From contig JAXGGA010001585.1 of NCBI GenBank assembly GCA_038373865.1, positions 83,094-147,093 on the forward strand: a DNA stretch of 64,000 bases, given 5' to 3'. The position numbers were made by a program, and so were the translations under genes. Shown in pieces: positions 9,823 through 22,215 of this stretch. The notes under the pieces were generated by a model. The model ran no database searches, was not told the origin of the DNA, and saw only the letters and a list, made by a program, of their open reading frames with translations. Each line of letters starts with the position of its first letter. The first letter of the stretch is position 1. Source of the stretch: Uloborus plumipes (taxonomy: Eukaryota > Arthropoda > Arachnida > Araneae > Uloboridae).

Positions 9823-11504
9823 ATAACTGTAGCAACTTCCACACTCTCTCCTTCATTCCTGAATTAAATATTTGTTATACCTATATCGCCCAAGCAAGTT
9901 AAAATGACTTCTTCGGCCATCTAGTGTGAATGACACTTACACGCGTATCACCAAATGACCAATTAAGTTTATAAGCTAAAGCCATACATTAACAAGCTGC
10001 TTTCGTAAACATTACTTATAACAAATCTTAAGCGCGTCTTTGAAGATAATCTTTTCGATTTGGCAACTCAAGATGCATGATTTATAACAAGAGCCTTTTC
10101 GAATTGAGGACAATATCTTCACTTTATCACATTTGCTATTTGCTTCAAATGAGTTGAAAAGTTCTTCTTTATCCATATGAAAGTGTCTTTTCATTTTCTG
10201 AGCTTATTACGTCAAAGAGTTTGAAGTAAAAAGAGAGGAAATTTCTTTCCTAAATACACTTAATAGTTTTTATTAAATTTTGCATTCCTCATCCTTTGTA
10301 AATCAATATAAATAAAAATTACATTTTTAAAAATATCATATTTTTTTCTTATTTGCTTGAATGATGTCTATACAACATGAAGCTATAAAACTAAAGTAAT
10401 TATTGAAGTATTGAAAAAGCAACGCATTTAATAAAAATAATATTTAAAAGTACGGCTTCTATCATTTAGTCAATACAATAAGTAAGAAATGCGTAAAAAT
10501 TTATCTACAAATTATAAATGAAAGTCGCAGAATAGAAAAGAGAAATTAATTACGACGTTAACTATTATTTTCCGGAAAAGTGTACGCAGTTTTTATTGTC
10601 ATTTTTTTCCATAATTTACGAACAACAACACATAAATGGCGGTTTTCATATTTTGTTTAGCGCGAAACAGACAGATTTTTTCTTGTCTTTAATATATAAA
10701 AATATTGTACTAAACATTCTATAAAGATCCAAGGAGAGAATCCGAATAATTTTAAGATGCAGGAAAGTTTTATAGTAAAGATGCAAAGTGCGGTTCACAA
10801 AAAATGATCCCTTAAGACATTTTGAGGTTCATGTCTAATAAGAAACATCCATAAATTAGAAAGGAGAACTTTCCCCCGATTGATGGGAGAATAAATGATC
10901 AAAAATGTATTTCATAATCAATTATTGTTTTCTCAACATACTGCTCAATCTGTTGCTAAATATTAAGAACATCAACATTAATGATATAAGCTGAATACTC
11001 TCTTTTTCATTTACGTAATTAAGGGAATGATAAAAAAGCAGAACAAAGAACCAGGCAAATTACATTTTCTTACTAAGCATTCCTTGTATTTCCTTTCAGA
11101 CTCTCTCAGTGTGTTAGGACGTAAAAAATAACTAGGTAACGAAGTATAGTGATTAAACAACTTACAAAATGCCGTTTTTTTTCTTCTTTTTTTGACTTCA
11201 TTAACACGTCCGCATTATTTTTTTAAATTTAATCTTTTAGTGTTTTATCCATTAGTTTCAGAACAGAGATCTATCACTTTAAGAAAATTATTTGTTTACT
11301 ATTCGTTATTTATTTACGAAGAAAACTAGAATATTTATGCTCTGAGACTAGAACAAAGCTTCTATAAATTCCATGTTTGAAGGAAACTATATCGTAGAAC
11401 CTCTTTAATACGAACTCCGAGGGTTAAAATTAGTTCTTCTTAACCGTAATTCTTTTTATCCAAAGAACAATACAATACAAACCATAGGGTGGAGATTGAA
11501 AATG
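9823..11504. other. AT-rich non-coding stretch
   Basis: No coding motif or clear repeat boundary. Near 11397 a TAGAACCTCTTTAATACGAA segment resembles the end of another DNA transposon, but no partner end is visible. Confidence 0.4.
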
Positions 11505-11546
11505 TAGTTCGTCTTATAAGACGAACTACTTCTATAGAAGTAGTTC
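11505..11546. repeat. Two overlapping perfect 24-bp palindromes
   Basis: 11505-11528 reads TAGTTCGTCTTATAAGACGA followed by ACTA, a perfect inverted repeat. 11523-11546 reads GAACTACTTCTATAGAAGTA followed by GTTC, a second perfect palindrome. They share GAACTA, so the 42-bp block alternates TAGTTC and GAACTA around two different centres. It stands directly before SINE copy 11553-11702. It could be decayed inverted ends of an element or two alternative hairpins; function is unknown. Confidence 0.85.
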
Positions 11547-11552
11547 ATTTTT

Positions 11553-11702
11553 CTGATCGGTAAGCCGTCGGACCAGTAAGCTGAGGGTCATGGGTTCGAT
11601 CCTAGCTGATCAAAGATTCACCGTCTTCACTAATGGTGGCTGGTGGACGTTAAAAATGCTCGAGGTCACAGAGTCCTCCAAGTGAATCAATACCTACTCA
11701 TT
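11553..11702 (+). repeat. SINE family A copy 2, 3' truncated
   Basis: Starts with TGATCGGTAAGCCGTCGG, matching the tRNA-like head of copy 1. Box-B-like GGGTTCGATCCTAGC follows. The body shows CAAAGATTCACCGTCTTC, GGACGTTAAAAATG and CACAGAGTCCTCCAAGTGAA, then stops near 11702. The remaining 3' half of the family is missing. Confidence 0.8.
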
Positions 11703-14239
11703 TTCTTATTTATTGCCTATTATATTCAATGTACTTTTTCTCATTCATTACTTAATTCGTTCATTCATTTGTTTATTTATTTGCTTAGGTTTTCATTATT
11801 AACTCATGAATCCCCTTATTTAGCCAGTATTTGAATGAAAATTGTTTTAAATTATCAACAAGAAAACTTTTTATTACAAAAAAAAATGATTTTTTATTTG
11901 CCCCATGATTTTTTGAAAGGAAAAATTCTCACTTTTTTGAATTTGCAAAATAACTACTGAAGTTGAAAAATAATATTTCGATGCAATTTGTTACAAAATA
12001 CATTTTTTTTCTATGTACAATAAGTTTCAGAAATTTTTTACAATTTGTTCATTTTGAAACAGGTTAGTTATCTTAATTATTTAAATTTGCCCCACATTTT
12101 CCACTCGTAAACAATGCCATAACATTTTACTTTCGAAAGCGTTTGAAAACCAATCATGTGCTTTTCGATATTAAGTTAAGTTTACTGCTATTAAAGAACC
12201 GATTTAAAATAAAAAAAAGGAATTATTTTTTAAGCATGGTAAAACTTAGTGCTCTTATAGAACTGTTTACTATACAATGACAATGTGTAGTAGTTTAACA
12301 AAGTATATCTCGTTTGCAGAGCTTAATATGGGGCCCCGCATTTTTTTAAATTTTTCATTGCGTTAACTATTTTCTAAAATAAAAATACCACATTACAAGT
12401 GTTTTTAGTTTATTAAAATTGTGTGAATGAGTTAATAATGAGATATATAATTATCAGTAAAGTCTATCAGAAGTTGTAAGATAATTCCTGTTCAAAACGA
12501 GCGAAACAAATTATCAATTTTTTTTAAAAATCTTGAAACGACAAGTACCTTTTATTCATTTATCAGCGAACTTAGTAGAATTGATTTGTTGAATTTTCAG
12601 TATTTTTCTTCTTCAACCTGTTCTTAAAGGAATGAAATTTATAAATAAGTAGGAGTCTTTAAAAGCTGTTTTGAAAGTCGTTTTTAAAAGGAATTTTTAA
12701 GAGTTAACAACTTTCTCAAAATTATTTGGTATTTTAAAAAGTTTAAAAAGAGTTTATAAAAGAAAGTTGAAAGCTCTTTACGAATATAATACCTCATTTA
12801 TGCGTTTGTACGCCTTTTATATAACATATAGAATATGAGTAACAGTTCTACGTTTCGATGTTTTTTAACTTAAATGTCATAAGACTTTTCCTTAGCAACT
12901 TACATTGTTATGTACAACCACAAATGTTGAAATCAAAAGTGTAATCGGGTCATTTTATAAAATAAGAACAAAACGGTGTTAACGATAAAGTAAAAGTTAC
13001 TATATTGTTTAAAACGACCCCTCAAAAAGCTCTGAATTTAATTTCATTGGTAATACTAGAAAATAGCTCGCAAGAAAGAAAACCCAAGTTTAATGCATTT
13101 TTAGGTGATCTTTCCTTTTTATAAAGCACTTTGGACAATTCTTTTGAAGATGAAGAAAATAAAAATGAGGGCATATAATGGAAGAAAAAATACTTGGAGT
13201 AACGTATAAGACGTAGTGGCTTTCCAGAAATCCTAAGTTAGAAATGATATTCGATTTTCTTTCTGCTTTTTGTGTCACAAAAAACCTTCGAGCAGCGTTT
13301 GGCTAAGCCTGGAAAAGTTATAGCACTTCTTTTTAAATTTTTCTTACAAGTGAATTTCTCATTTTTCTCCCGTAATAACTTGAACATTGTCTAAAAGCTT
13401 TCCGAGAAGAAAATGATGATTTCTTCAGTTATTGAAAAAAAAAAAAAAAATCCCAATCAACTTATCGAATTGCAGTAGTTCGGTTTAACGTTTTATTTTT
13501 GTTAATTAAAATATTTTCCATGATTAAACTTTCTTACTTGAAATTATTACCTTTAAAATAACTTCAAACAGAAATTATGATTATAGACACGATGGCAAGC
13601 CTTTCACAAACTAGCGGAAACTATCTAACAAAACTATTTCTATTTTTCTTCTCTTTTTTTTTTAATTGTTATTCAGACAAAAATACATGTTTTGGAAATC
13701 ATACAAAATAAATAAATTTATGTGAAGCCAGAATCATGCTAATGGGCATTTCTACTGAAATAGACTATACTCACCTCCCCCCCAGAGTAAAAATCGCTTT
13801 GCTGTTTTAAAAATGACTTACATTTTTATTGCAGTTGTGATTATCTACTTAAAATGCGGATCATATACATAGCAATTGATTTAAATCCATCTGGGTTTTA
13901 CAAAAAACAAAAAAAAAGTCGGAAACTCTTCTAACAGCTTAAGTATTTAAAACAAAATATATTTATGATTAATTTTCTCCCAAAATTTGCTTTGTGCTAT
14001 AAATATAAAGAAAATTAAATTTATATGTGCAACCGGCTAACAATTGATCTATAACAAATTAACCACGAAGCAACGGAGCTAGTTGAAATGTGTACGCATT
14101 TTAAATTTCAAGTCACTTTAAAGTCAAGTAAAACAGACCACTTTACGTACTATAAAGCAGACATGCTCAACTTGCGACACATAAACTACATATTGCCGGA
14201 CAAATTTTTCAATCCAGTCGAAAAAAGATAACATCTGTA
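11703..14239. other. AT-rich non-coding stretch
   Basis: About 2.5 kb of very AT-rich sequence with A and T runs (for example near 11878 and 13435). Open frames are short and motif-free. Nothing else supported. Confidence 0.45.
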
Positions 14240-14446
14240 CCTCAGAACCAGAACGACGCAAGTCCAAAAATGCGATGTAGAATCTTATTCCACATCGGCT
14301 CACGAGAACGTTATTCTATAAAGGAAATTCCTTCACAATTATTTAGCAGCATTAAAAGAGTCCCATCTTTTACATGCACTCGGCAATCGTTTTTGCCCTC
14401 TGCTAAAAAGTTAAGAAAATGGACTTACGTTAGTCTGGTTCTGCGG
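14240..14446. mobile_element. CCTCAGAACCAG MITE copy 1
   Basis: Inverted ends CCTCAGAACCAGAACGACG and CGTTAGTCTGGTTCTGCGG are directly flanked by TA (14238-14239 and 14447-14448). A second copy in inverted orientation lies at 30201-30437 and shares internal landmarks such as AGAATCTTATTCCACATCGG and TTTAGCAGC. Non-coding, about 207 bp. TA duplication suggests mobilisation by a Tc1/mariner-type transposase. Confidence 0.8.
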
Positions 14447-14448
14447 TA

Positions 14449-17400
14449 CAGACATTAACTTCAATTTTACTAAAAAAAAAAAAAACTAATCATCTATTAC
14501 CTAAATGTATTGTCTGTAATGCGCGTATTCGTTCGCCAATTTTACCTACATTTTGAAAAAGTGAATATTCTTTTCATAAGGCAGGAAACAATGCTTTAAA
14601 CTAAAACATAAACATTTGTACTGACCATAACGTGATCCATTTTTACTCAAATAAAGCAGTGTTGAAAACTATACATGAAACTTACAAGGTACTCGGAAAT
14701 TAATTAATAAAACGGCAAGAACTTCATCCCTCTCATTCAATATCTCTCTTTCAATGAACTTTTCCTGACAATGCTACCCCAACCTCTTATTCTCCTTTCA
14801 CCAATTGCAATAGCTGACAACCGCAATATTCTCTGTTTCCTTTTAATGCTGCCCTTCTGACAATTAGGGCACAAAAGAAGAGGAATGTCTTTCGAAATAT
14901 TGCAGCATTTCGTTTATTTTCATTCCAGTTGTTTTCTATATTTAGAAACGGAGGAAGCAAATCCATTAGACTTAGAAAAGTACATTATACAAGATAAGAT
15001 CTTGTAGAAAAAAGTTGTTCTTCAACTCTATTTTCGTTTTTCTATGCGCATTTAGATCTTGAATTCATTAACGCTTTTTGAATTGGCTTGTAGGTTCAGA
15101 AAAAGTGAATGAAGTATGGGGGTATTGAATTGAATTCTCAGATGTAATGTGATTACCTATGCAGAAAAATTCTGTTTACTGATATTTTCTTTTTAAAAAT
15201 CTATTCAAATTGTGAAATTTTGCATGTTTTGACGTAAATATATCGTTCACTTTGAAAACGAAATGCTACGAAAATTGATTTCTAGTAGATTCAGTTGGGG
15301 TAAAAAGAGATGGAATTTCAGTGATTCTACTTTATATGCTTCAATTGTTTTTTGTTGAGTTGAGACAAATATTTGGTTGTGTTTATGACTAAACTCTTTG
15401 AGACTAACTGGGTAATGAAAAATTTGGCTTTATGACAATTTGTTTGTGAATGAAAGGTGCTTCCTTTTATTAAAGTGGGTTTTCTTTTACTCTAGATACC
15501 AGGCGGTAAATTGAAGTACACTCATTATTTCCCTATTAGATTGATGTAGATAAAATATTGTACTATATACAACCAGAAGCTTAAGACGTTCAGTACCAAA
15601 AATAGTTTGTAGGTAGCACGTGATTCGCTGAAACCTGCCAATGCACTCTAAATTTATTTAAAAAGAATAACTGAGCGAAGAATTTAATAACGCTCCAAAT
15701 TTATGTATAAGACATAAATTGTCATTTACTTCAAAATTTAATCTTCAAAAAAAGTTAAAATTATGTAGAACTTAGTAAATTTCTATTTACCTCAGAGTTC
15801 AGTGCTTAGGCGTGAATGGAATCACCTAAATTGCACAAAGAAAATATCTGGAAAGTTGAAATTTATAAATAAATATTTTAACAACTTTTGAAATGATAAA
15901 TAAAACAAGTTAATGTTAGTAGCTTTGAAATTGTAGAAATACTGGAGAGAAAAAGGTAAAATCATTAAACTTCAGAAACTTTTTTTTTTTTTTTTGAAGT
16001 TTAGTGTTGTGCAATGATGATGCCTATACGATAAATTGGAATCATTCAAAATTCTCAGAATCTGAGCTGTATGTTACGTAGTCTTCCCTCCCTAGCAGTT
16101 CAATTCCAAATGAAAGTAAATGTAACGGATTTGTCTCCGCATACCCCATATTTCATTTTACTATTATAGCTCTTAAGTTACTTTAAGGGTACTGTTGCCA
16201 AAACTTGCGTACCAGTTTCTTTGTTGAAATTACTGAAAATCTTATTAGATCGATCTCAATATAAATTATTGAAGGGATAACGGATTAAATATTTTCCACT
16301 GGGGTTGGAAATCAACTTGAAGAAGATAAAAAAAAGATGTGTTACGATTGATTTAGAAAGAATGTCAGCATATTACTAAGACATTTTTTATGCTTTTTCG
16401 TGGATAGACAAGACGTTAGTTTTCCTGCCAAAAATGAGACTGTCATGTACAGTCTGCATACGGTTGCTATTGAATTGGCTTAGATTTTCAAATGCTAAAG
16501 GTCTGTGTGAAGCTCTTGCGAAAAGTGCCAACTCAAAAACCAAAAATTGTAGTCTGGAGCAAGACCACTGTGGTTTCAAATGGCACTAAAGTTATGACCT
16601 TGCTTCTTGTGATTCTTTTTACGCCCCCCACTTGACGAAAGAGCTTAAAGCAAAACATTGGGAATCTGCAGTAGTTATTCAAGTCCATTTTACAAAGTGC
16701 AAAAATAGGTTGTATTTCTTGAAGCTCTGGCTGGTAAGAGCGAATCGTGCTCGGTCATCTCTGGAAAGGCAAACCCTGCTCATTCCTTTTCTCCACCTGT
16801 TGGTGTACTCTATTATAAATATTCGAATCCAAAATTAATAATAAAAAAAAAAGCATGTTCATTACTATTGCACCCTGTAAATACATACTCGTACTTACCA
16901 CACACAATTTTTTTTGTCCTTTTTTTTTTTTTGTATTTTCTATTTCGAAGTAAATAATTTTGATTAAGTTATGCAGAAATTTAAAACGCATAAAACAATG
17001 TGCCTCAGATTAATTTTTTGTTTGCCAGTTTCGAAGAATCCACTTGATAAAATAGCTCTCACTTTTTTTACAGTTCAATTAAGAAATTAAAAGACAAAAC
17101 ACAATTACAGACAATGGTAGAAAATATCATTATTTGCTGTTAGGCATCCAACTCGGCTTAGGTTTTTATTTTTTTCAGAATTTTCTCTTTTTCTTTAGCA
17201 GAAACAAAAGTAAAGAAAATAGTAACTGTAATTGAGTTTTTGTTTGCATTCAGTTATCGAATCTTTTTTGCAGAACTTTTTGCATTCTTTCAAAAGTTAA
17301 GTTCTTTGTTTGTGATGTATTTAATTGCTCTTTTTTAATACGTTCTTTTCAATAGTTTTCGTTTCTTTATTAAAAAAACCTTTTTCGAGTCAATTGAGCA

Positions 17401-17556
17401 TGGTTAATTATATTACACTGAAAAAATATCAATGAATGATAATTAACGCAGGTAACACGAGAAATCATTAACGAAGGACTTAAATTGAACTAGATATTGT
17501 TTTTCAGTAATGATTGTTGTGAGTTCTTTAAGAAAACGTTATTGATTGCTGACTTA
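14449..17556. other. AT-rich non-coding stretch
   Basis: About 3.1 kb with no supported gene. A somewhat GC-richer piece at 16380-16640 is open in more than one frame on both strands, but I recognise no motif and no element ends. Confidence 0.4.
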
Positions 17557-18003
17557 TACACTGGATTCCGATTATATGTTGCCCGTTTGAATGAAAAAAT
17601 GAACTGTTGTTTTTACAGTATAATAATAGCAGCCGTCGTTACAATTTAAAACTAAAATGCAGAGTAATAAACTGTAAAACTAGCAATTTTACAACTTAAT
17701 ACCATAAAATTTAGCTGTATTATACTGTAGAAACAACAGTATAATACTGGCAGCAGAGGTTCCAGTTCAAAACTGTAAAATGCACAGTAATAAACTGTAA
17801 AATTAGCAACTTTACAGTTTATTACTGTAGAATTGGAAATTTTGCAGTTTATTACTGTAAAAACAACAGTGCAATACTGGCAGCAGATTTTCCAGTTCAA
17901 AAATGTAAAATGTACACGTACAGCCATAAACTGTAAACCGAGCAATTTTACAGTTTATTACTGTAAAATCAGTAATTTTTCCGGTTTATCACTAAAATTA
18001 CTA

Positions 18004-18381
18004 CACTGTTAAAAATCCAGGAAACTTTTATGGTAAATATTGCTCTGTGAAATGTTGCATTTATAGTAACGAAAATATTTGCAGTAAATTGTACCATAAA
18101 AAAAAACGATTACAGGGCCAGTTGATTAACCACGTGACTTACTGAGCGAAGCACGTAATACTTAAATTCTGTTCGCCATGTGTGGTCTATTCGGTGCAGT
18201 GGATAGGGAAGCGAAGTGTGATATCCGCGTCTTGGGTTCGATCCTAGCTATTGCATTTGTTAACTCTATTTTTTCTCTACCGTAAAATTTTACAGTAAAA
18301 TTGGATTTTACGGTGAAAGTTACTTGCAACATGGATGCCAGTAACTTTTACTGTAAAATTTAAGGAAAAATTTTAACAGTG
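18004..18381. mobile_element. Nested TA-flanked MITE containing a tRNA-like core
   Basis: Ends CACTGTTAAAAATCC and AAATTTTAACAGTG are inverted repeats directly flanked by TA (18002-18003, 18382-18383). Inside, at about 18180-18256, is a tRNA-like block with a box-A-like GGTGCAGTGGATAGG and box-B-like GGGTTCGATCCTAGC spaced as in pol III promoters. Arms outside that block carry ACAGTAAA-type repeats. The element is 378 bp and sits wholly inside the ACAGT MITE at 17559-18433. A DNA transposon that has taken up a tRNA or SINE head is the simplest reading. Confidence 0.75.
18190..18256 (+). promoter_or_regulatory. tRNA-like pol III internal promoter (box A and box B)
   Basis: GGTGCAGTGGATAGG (box A like) and GGGTTCGATCC (box B) are separated by about 30 bases. 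Flanking sequence does not form a full acceptor stem, so I do not call a tRNA gene. It lies in the nested MITE and could drive transcription of that element. Confidence 0.55.
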
Positions 18382-18445
18382 TATAAATTTTAGCTGTATT
18401 ATACTGTAAAAACAACATTTATCCTTTACAGTGTACGCTACATGG

Positions 18446-18667
18446 ATGTCTGCAAGTTTATTCCTTGTATATTCGTTCATGTTACTCCTGCAAAAGCCAG
18501 CTTGTGGACTAACGATTGACTTAGCGAGTCAAACAGCTGTGCTTATGTATGGGGGTACATATAGTGCCCTTTATGCCCTTAGTGCCAACATGTGTTCGTT
18601 TTTGCCCATGCTTTCCTATGTGAAATATCCTTCTTTTTCTATTCCCTACCTCCCCACTAAATATTAA
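18446..18667 (+). CDS. Hypothetical 73-residue ORF with signal-peptide-like start
   Basis: An ATG frame starts MSASLFLVYSFMLLLQKPAC and ends at a TAA at 18665-18667. The first 20 residues form a hydrophobic helix ending in small residues (PACG), similar to a secretory signal peptide. The rest has no family match I know. It lies in the gap between an ACAGT MITE (ending 18433) and a piggyBac-like MITE (starting 18682), so the flanks are both mobile DNA. GC is higher than the surroundings. It could be a lone exon or an accidental open frame. I see no splice donor, promoter or polyA signal that settles it. Confidence 0.25.
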   Translation: MSASLFLVYSFMLLLQKPACGLTIDLASQTAVLMYGGTYSALYALSANMCSFLPMLSYVKYPSFSIPYLPTKY

Positions 18668-18681
18668 AGGTGAATTCTTAA

Positions 18682-19246
18682 CCCTCGTGGGTTCCTTGGG
18701 GTCATATGTGACCTCAATGCAATTTCTGTTTAATATATCTTGTTAATCAACCATTTGTTTTTAATGGCATTTTATGGCTTCTATTCTTCTAGTTTTCTAT
18801 TAAAAATAATGCTATTATAGTGTTTTATTTTTCCCGAATTGCATTTTTTGCACACAAGACCCTTGGGGTCATTTCCCCAGAATGCCAAAAAAAGAGGACG
18901 TTGCAACTTTTGTCCAAGACAACTGGACAGAAAATGCATCGAAAAATGTCATAAGTGTTTGAAATTCACTTGCAAAAAATCATGTTTTTTTCAGGTCTGT
19001 AACAGTTATAAATAAATCTATAGTTATTGTAAGTTTTGCTCAAAAATTTTTATTTTTACTGCATAAACTAAATTTTATTTTGATTGTGTCTTTTTATTTT
19101 TATTTTTTTTAGCATTAAAAAGTGTGTGCACTTAAATAATGCATATAACAATCAATAATCATAATACATTAACTAAAGGAAGCATTGGGGTCGTTTATGA
19201 CCCCAAGGGTCTTAAGTGTAACTGAATTGGGAGGGACTCACGAGGG
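18682..19246. mobile_element. PiggyBac-like MITE, TTAA-type target
   Basis: TTAA (18678-18681) precedes CCCTCGTGGGTTCC. The right end GGGACTCACGAGGG is followed by TCAA (19247-19250), one base off TTAA. Subterminal GGGGTCATATGTGACC on the left and GGGGTCGTTTATGACCCC on the right form a second inverted pair. CCC starts, TTAA targets and inner GGTCA..TGACC repeats are known features of piggyBac-type elements. 565 bp without a transposase frame, so non-autonomous. Confidence 0.75.
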
Positions 19247-19250
19247 TCAA

Positions 19251-20848
19251 TCGTACTGCATAAAGTTTAAACAAAAAGAGAAAAAAGCAACCTTTTTTTC
19301 AGTTTCTGACTAAAGTGTTAAGACACAAAAAGTTCTTGTTTCCTGAGAGGACTGACTTTTTGAGAGAAAAAACAAAAATGAACTTAGCACTTGTTCCTTT
19401 GCTATTTTTTCCCTAGCAATCTGAATTATTTTTCTGACACACTGTGTCAGGAATTCCAAAATTAATTCCTAATTAAAATGTTTAAAAAGTTGAACAATAA
19501 AAAGTTCTGTTATTTGTTATCCGATACTTCCCCAACTCTGTCTTTATAAAGAACGGCATTTTGGGTTTTTAGAAACAAAAAACATTGACCACAATTGTGA
19601 TTCTTTCTTCCTTTTTTCAGTATTTTCCCTTTTGTGGATCTTTTAGATTGCAATGAATACATTTGTTTTTAAATAAAAATTTTGTTTAAGTGTTTTTAAA
19701 TTTCATGCATTTTCTTTGACAATTATTATTACATGGTCAATACTGATACGACTACTAATTAAAATAGTTCTTTGTACATTTATTTATTTACCAACAGTTC
19801 TCAACTGATTGAATAACTTAAGTGAAATCGCTGTTAGGGAAATCGATTGAACGTGGTTTAATTTAAGCTAATGGGCATGAGTATTAATCAAGTCGGACAG
19901 AAATGATTGTATGTAATGTAGCATAGCATTTCTAATTGTCATAGCTAATGATTCAGAAGAAATGTTTATCATTAATCTCAAAGCTTCTTAAAAGCACTAT
20001 CGGTCACCAAACCAAATCATGTTTTTATTTTAGCTTAGACGAGTCTTTTAGAGTCTGAACTTTTAATCTCTAAAAGATTATACTAAAGTTTGTGCTTGTT
20101 TTTTAAATATATGTTTACGCAAAGTATTTAGCTCTTTAAAACAATCAGTTGTGTGCGTGAATTTTCGTTCATCTTAAAAATATATTTTGTCTCTTAATCC
20201 GATACTAAGCCGATTTTATCGTCTTAAAAATTCTATTTATTTAGTTCTATTTATTTATGAATCTTGCTAATAATGTTAGATTTTTGAATACGACCATGCT
20301 TTAAGTATTCAAGCTAAGCATCAGATGTTAAAGAAAAAATTTTAATTCCAACTTCGAACTTACTTTTCTAAAAAATTACAATTTATGTTTTCTAATTTAC
20401 TCCCCCTCCCCTTAATTTGATGTGTAAAATTAAACACGAAGCGGCTTTAGAGAAATGATCAACAACAAAACTTACTGTTGATATTTGGAAAAATAAATAT
20501 TATTGGGAGAATTTCGAAAGAGTACACGAGACAGTTAATACAGATGCAGCAACTAGAGCGACACTAATAGCAAAAGATAACTAGAAAACTTTGTCATTTC
20601 TGAAAATTAACAATTTATAATAGTATAGTTTTGCAGTTGGTAAGAGTAAAAACGCCTTCAACAACAAACGATTTCCTAAAGAATGATCATTTAGAATATT
20701 TTTGCAATTAATAAAGTTATGCACTGATTTTTAAGTGCAACGTTATGCTAACAGGTACTAGCAAAATAATTCAACAATTAAAGATTACAACGCTGCACTG
20801 AGAGATGCTCTTTACAATAAAGAAGATATTTTATAGTCATGGAGTCAT
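19251..20848. other. AT-rich non-coding stretch
   Basis: No motif-bearing frame, RNA or element ends seen. Confidence 0.45.
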
Positions 20849-20850
20849 AC

Positions 20851-21200
20851 ACTGTAAAAAATGAATGTTGTTTTTGCAGTAAAATACAGCTAATTTTATC
20901 GTAATAAACTATGAAATTTCTAATCTTGCAAGCAATAAACTAAAATTACTAATTTTACAGTTTATTACCGTGCATTTTAAAGTTTTAAACCGGAACTTCT
21001 GCTGCCAGTATTATACTGCTGTTTTTACAGTATAATACAGCTAAATTTTACGGCAATAAACAGTAAAATTCCGGCCTTTACAGTAAGAAACTGTTAAATT
21101 GCTAGCTTTACTGTTTATTACTCTGCATTTTACAGTTTTAAATTGAAACCTTGGCTGCCAGTATTATACTGCACAAACAACGGTTCATTTTTTGTCAGTG
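20851..21200. mobile_element. ACAGT MITE copy 4, uninterrupted
   Basis: Best defined copy: TA (20849-20850), then CACTGTAAAAAATGAATG, and at the right GGTTCATTTTTTGTCAGTG followed by TA (21201-21202). Interior shows the family order TACAGCTAATTTTA, AAACT..AAAATTACTAATTTTACAGTTTATTACCGTGCATTTTA, then the TATTATACTGCTGTTTTTACAG centre and its mirror. 350 bp, non-coding. Confidence 0.9.
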
Positions 21201-21202
21201 TA

Positions 21203-21715
21203 ATCATATGATGCTTCCTGGACTAGCGAAATTACACCGACATTTACACAAAATGTCGTATAAAAGACAAGTAAACGTCTCACAGATAAGAAATAAAAAA
21301 GAAAAAGAAAAGAAAAAAAAATTGTAAGCGTTATACTATATAGTAAAATGCATGCATTTGACTAATTATGTTTCCATAGAACAGTAAATTTGTAGATGCA
21401 GTTGCGAAACGTTCCTTGGAGCTTAAAAAAAAAAAAAGAGTACTGATACTGTGCCTACATTTTTAGCTTCCTTTAAAGGATTCATTGTAATCGCGAAAAA
21501 ATTGCCACTCAAATTTCGGTCTTACTATCCATTTTGATCGGCCTCGAATGAATGTTGAGTTGTTTTGCCATTCCATCAGTACGTGCATGCGTTCCTATAA
21601 ACATATAAACAGCGGAAATATGCATCTGATTAGTAGTTTAAGAGAAGTTGATTTTTTAAAATAAAATCATTAAAAATGAGTAAAATACAACGAAGTTTTG
21701 GATTCCGGTTAAGCG
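21203..21715. other. Non-coding spacer
   Basis: A-rich runs near 21300 and 21425. Nothing else supported. Confidence 0.4.
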
Positions 21716-21717
21716 TA

Positions 21718-22213
21718 ACCCATTTATGCCCATTTATGCCCAATTTTTTTTAAACGATTTTTTCAAGTTTTATCTGCTTGAAACTCTTACATGGAGTGGT
21801 TTGCATACATTTTATGCGTAAAATAGATCGCCGTTGCCATATTTAAGTTATTTAACGTCCTGTTTATGGGACACTAGGCAGATATGTGGGCAAAATACGA
21901 CCTTACTTGACTTTACTTTTGCAAAGTAACATTACGGAAATCATCTGTGATCAATTTCAAGTAAATCATTTTAAAATAGTTTAATTTTATGAAAAATAAG
22001 TTCGCAGAAAAAACTTACTTTCTGTGGCTACCCATGATGGATCGTTGCTTGACTGATTGGTCTGAAAATAGCTGTCAATAAATGAACTCTGATGTCCAAC
22101 TAGTGGTTCTATCTGGTTTTCTCAAGAAGAAGGACTATTTTACTTGTGAAAAACAGCTTTAGTAAAATGATTTACCCCATACCCCGCTTTTAGGCTACTG
22201 GTCATAAATGGGT
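21718..22213. mobile_element. Inverted-repeat element with ACCCATTTATG ends
   Basis: Left ACCCATTTATGCCCATTTAT and right CATAAATGGGT are inverted repeats flanked by TA (21716-21717, 22214-22215). The right side actually reads GGGTTAA and the left GTAACCC, so a piggyBac-type element with TTAA target and one mutated flank fits equally well. The left terminus holds the end motif twice in tandem. About 496 bp, non-coding. Confidence 0.6.
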
Positions 22214-22215
22214 TA

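Larger units (their letters stand above)
17559..18433. mobile_element. ACAGT MITE copy 3, interrupted by a nested MITE
   Basis: TA stands at 17557-17558 before CACTG and again at 18434-18435 after TTTACAGTG. The left end carries about 33 extra bases between CACTG and the usual AAAAAATGAACTGTTG. Internal blocks AAACTGTAAAATTAGCAAC and TTTTACAGTTTATTACTG are well preserved. A separate TA-flanked element occupies 18004-18381. After it the ACAGT sequence resumes with AGCTGTATTATACTGTAAAA. Confidence 0.8.

Noticed and set aside
16388..16640. GC-richer segment open on both strands
   Set aside because: No element ends, second copy or known motif; not strong enough to annotate as a gene.
17652..17945. 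97-codon minus ORF with repeated NCKI and FTVYY blocks
   Set aside because: The peptide repeats simply mirror the ACAGT DNA blocks.
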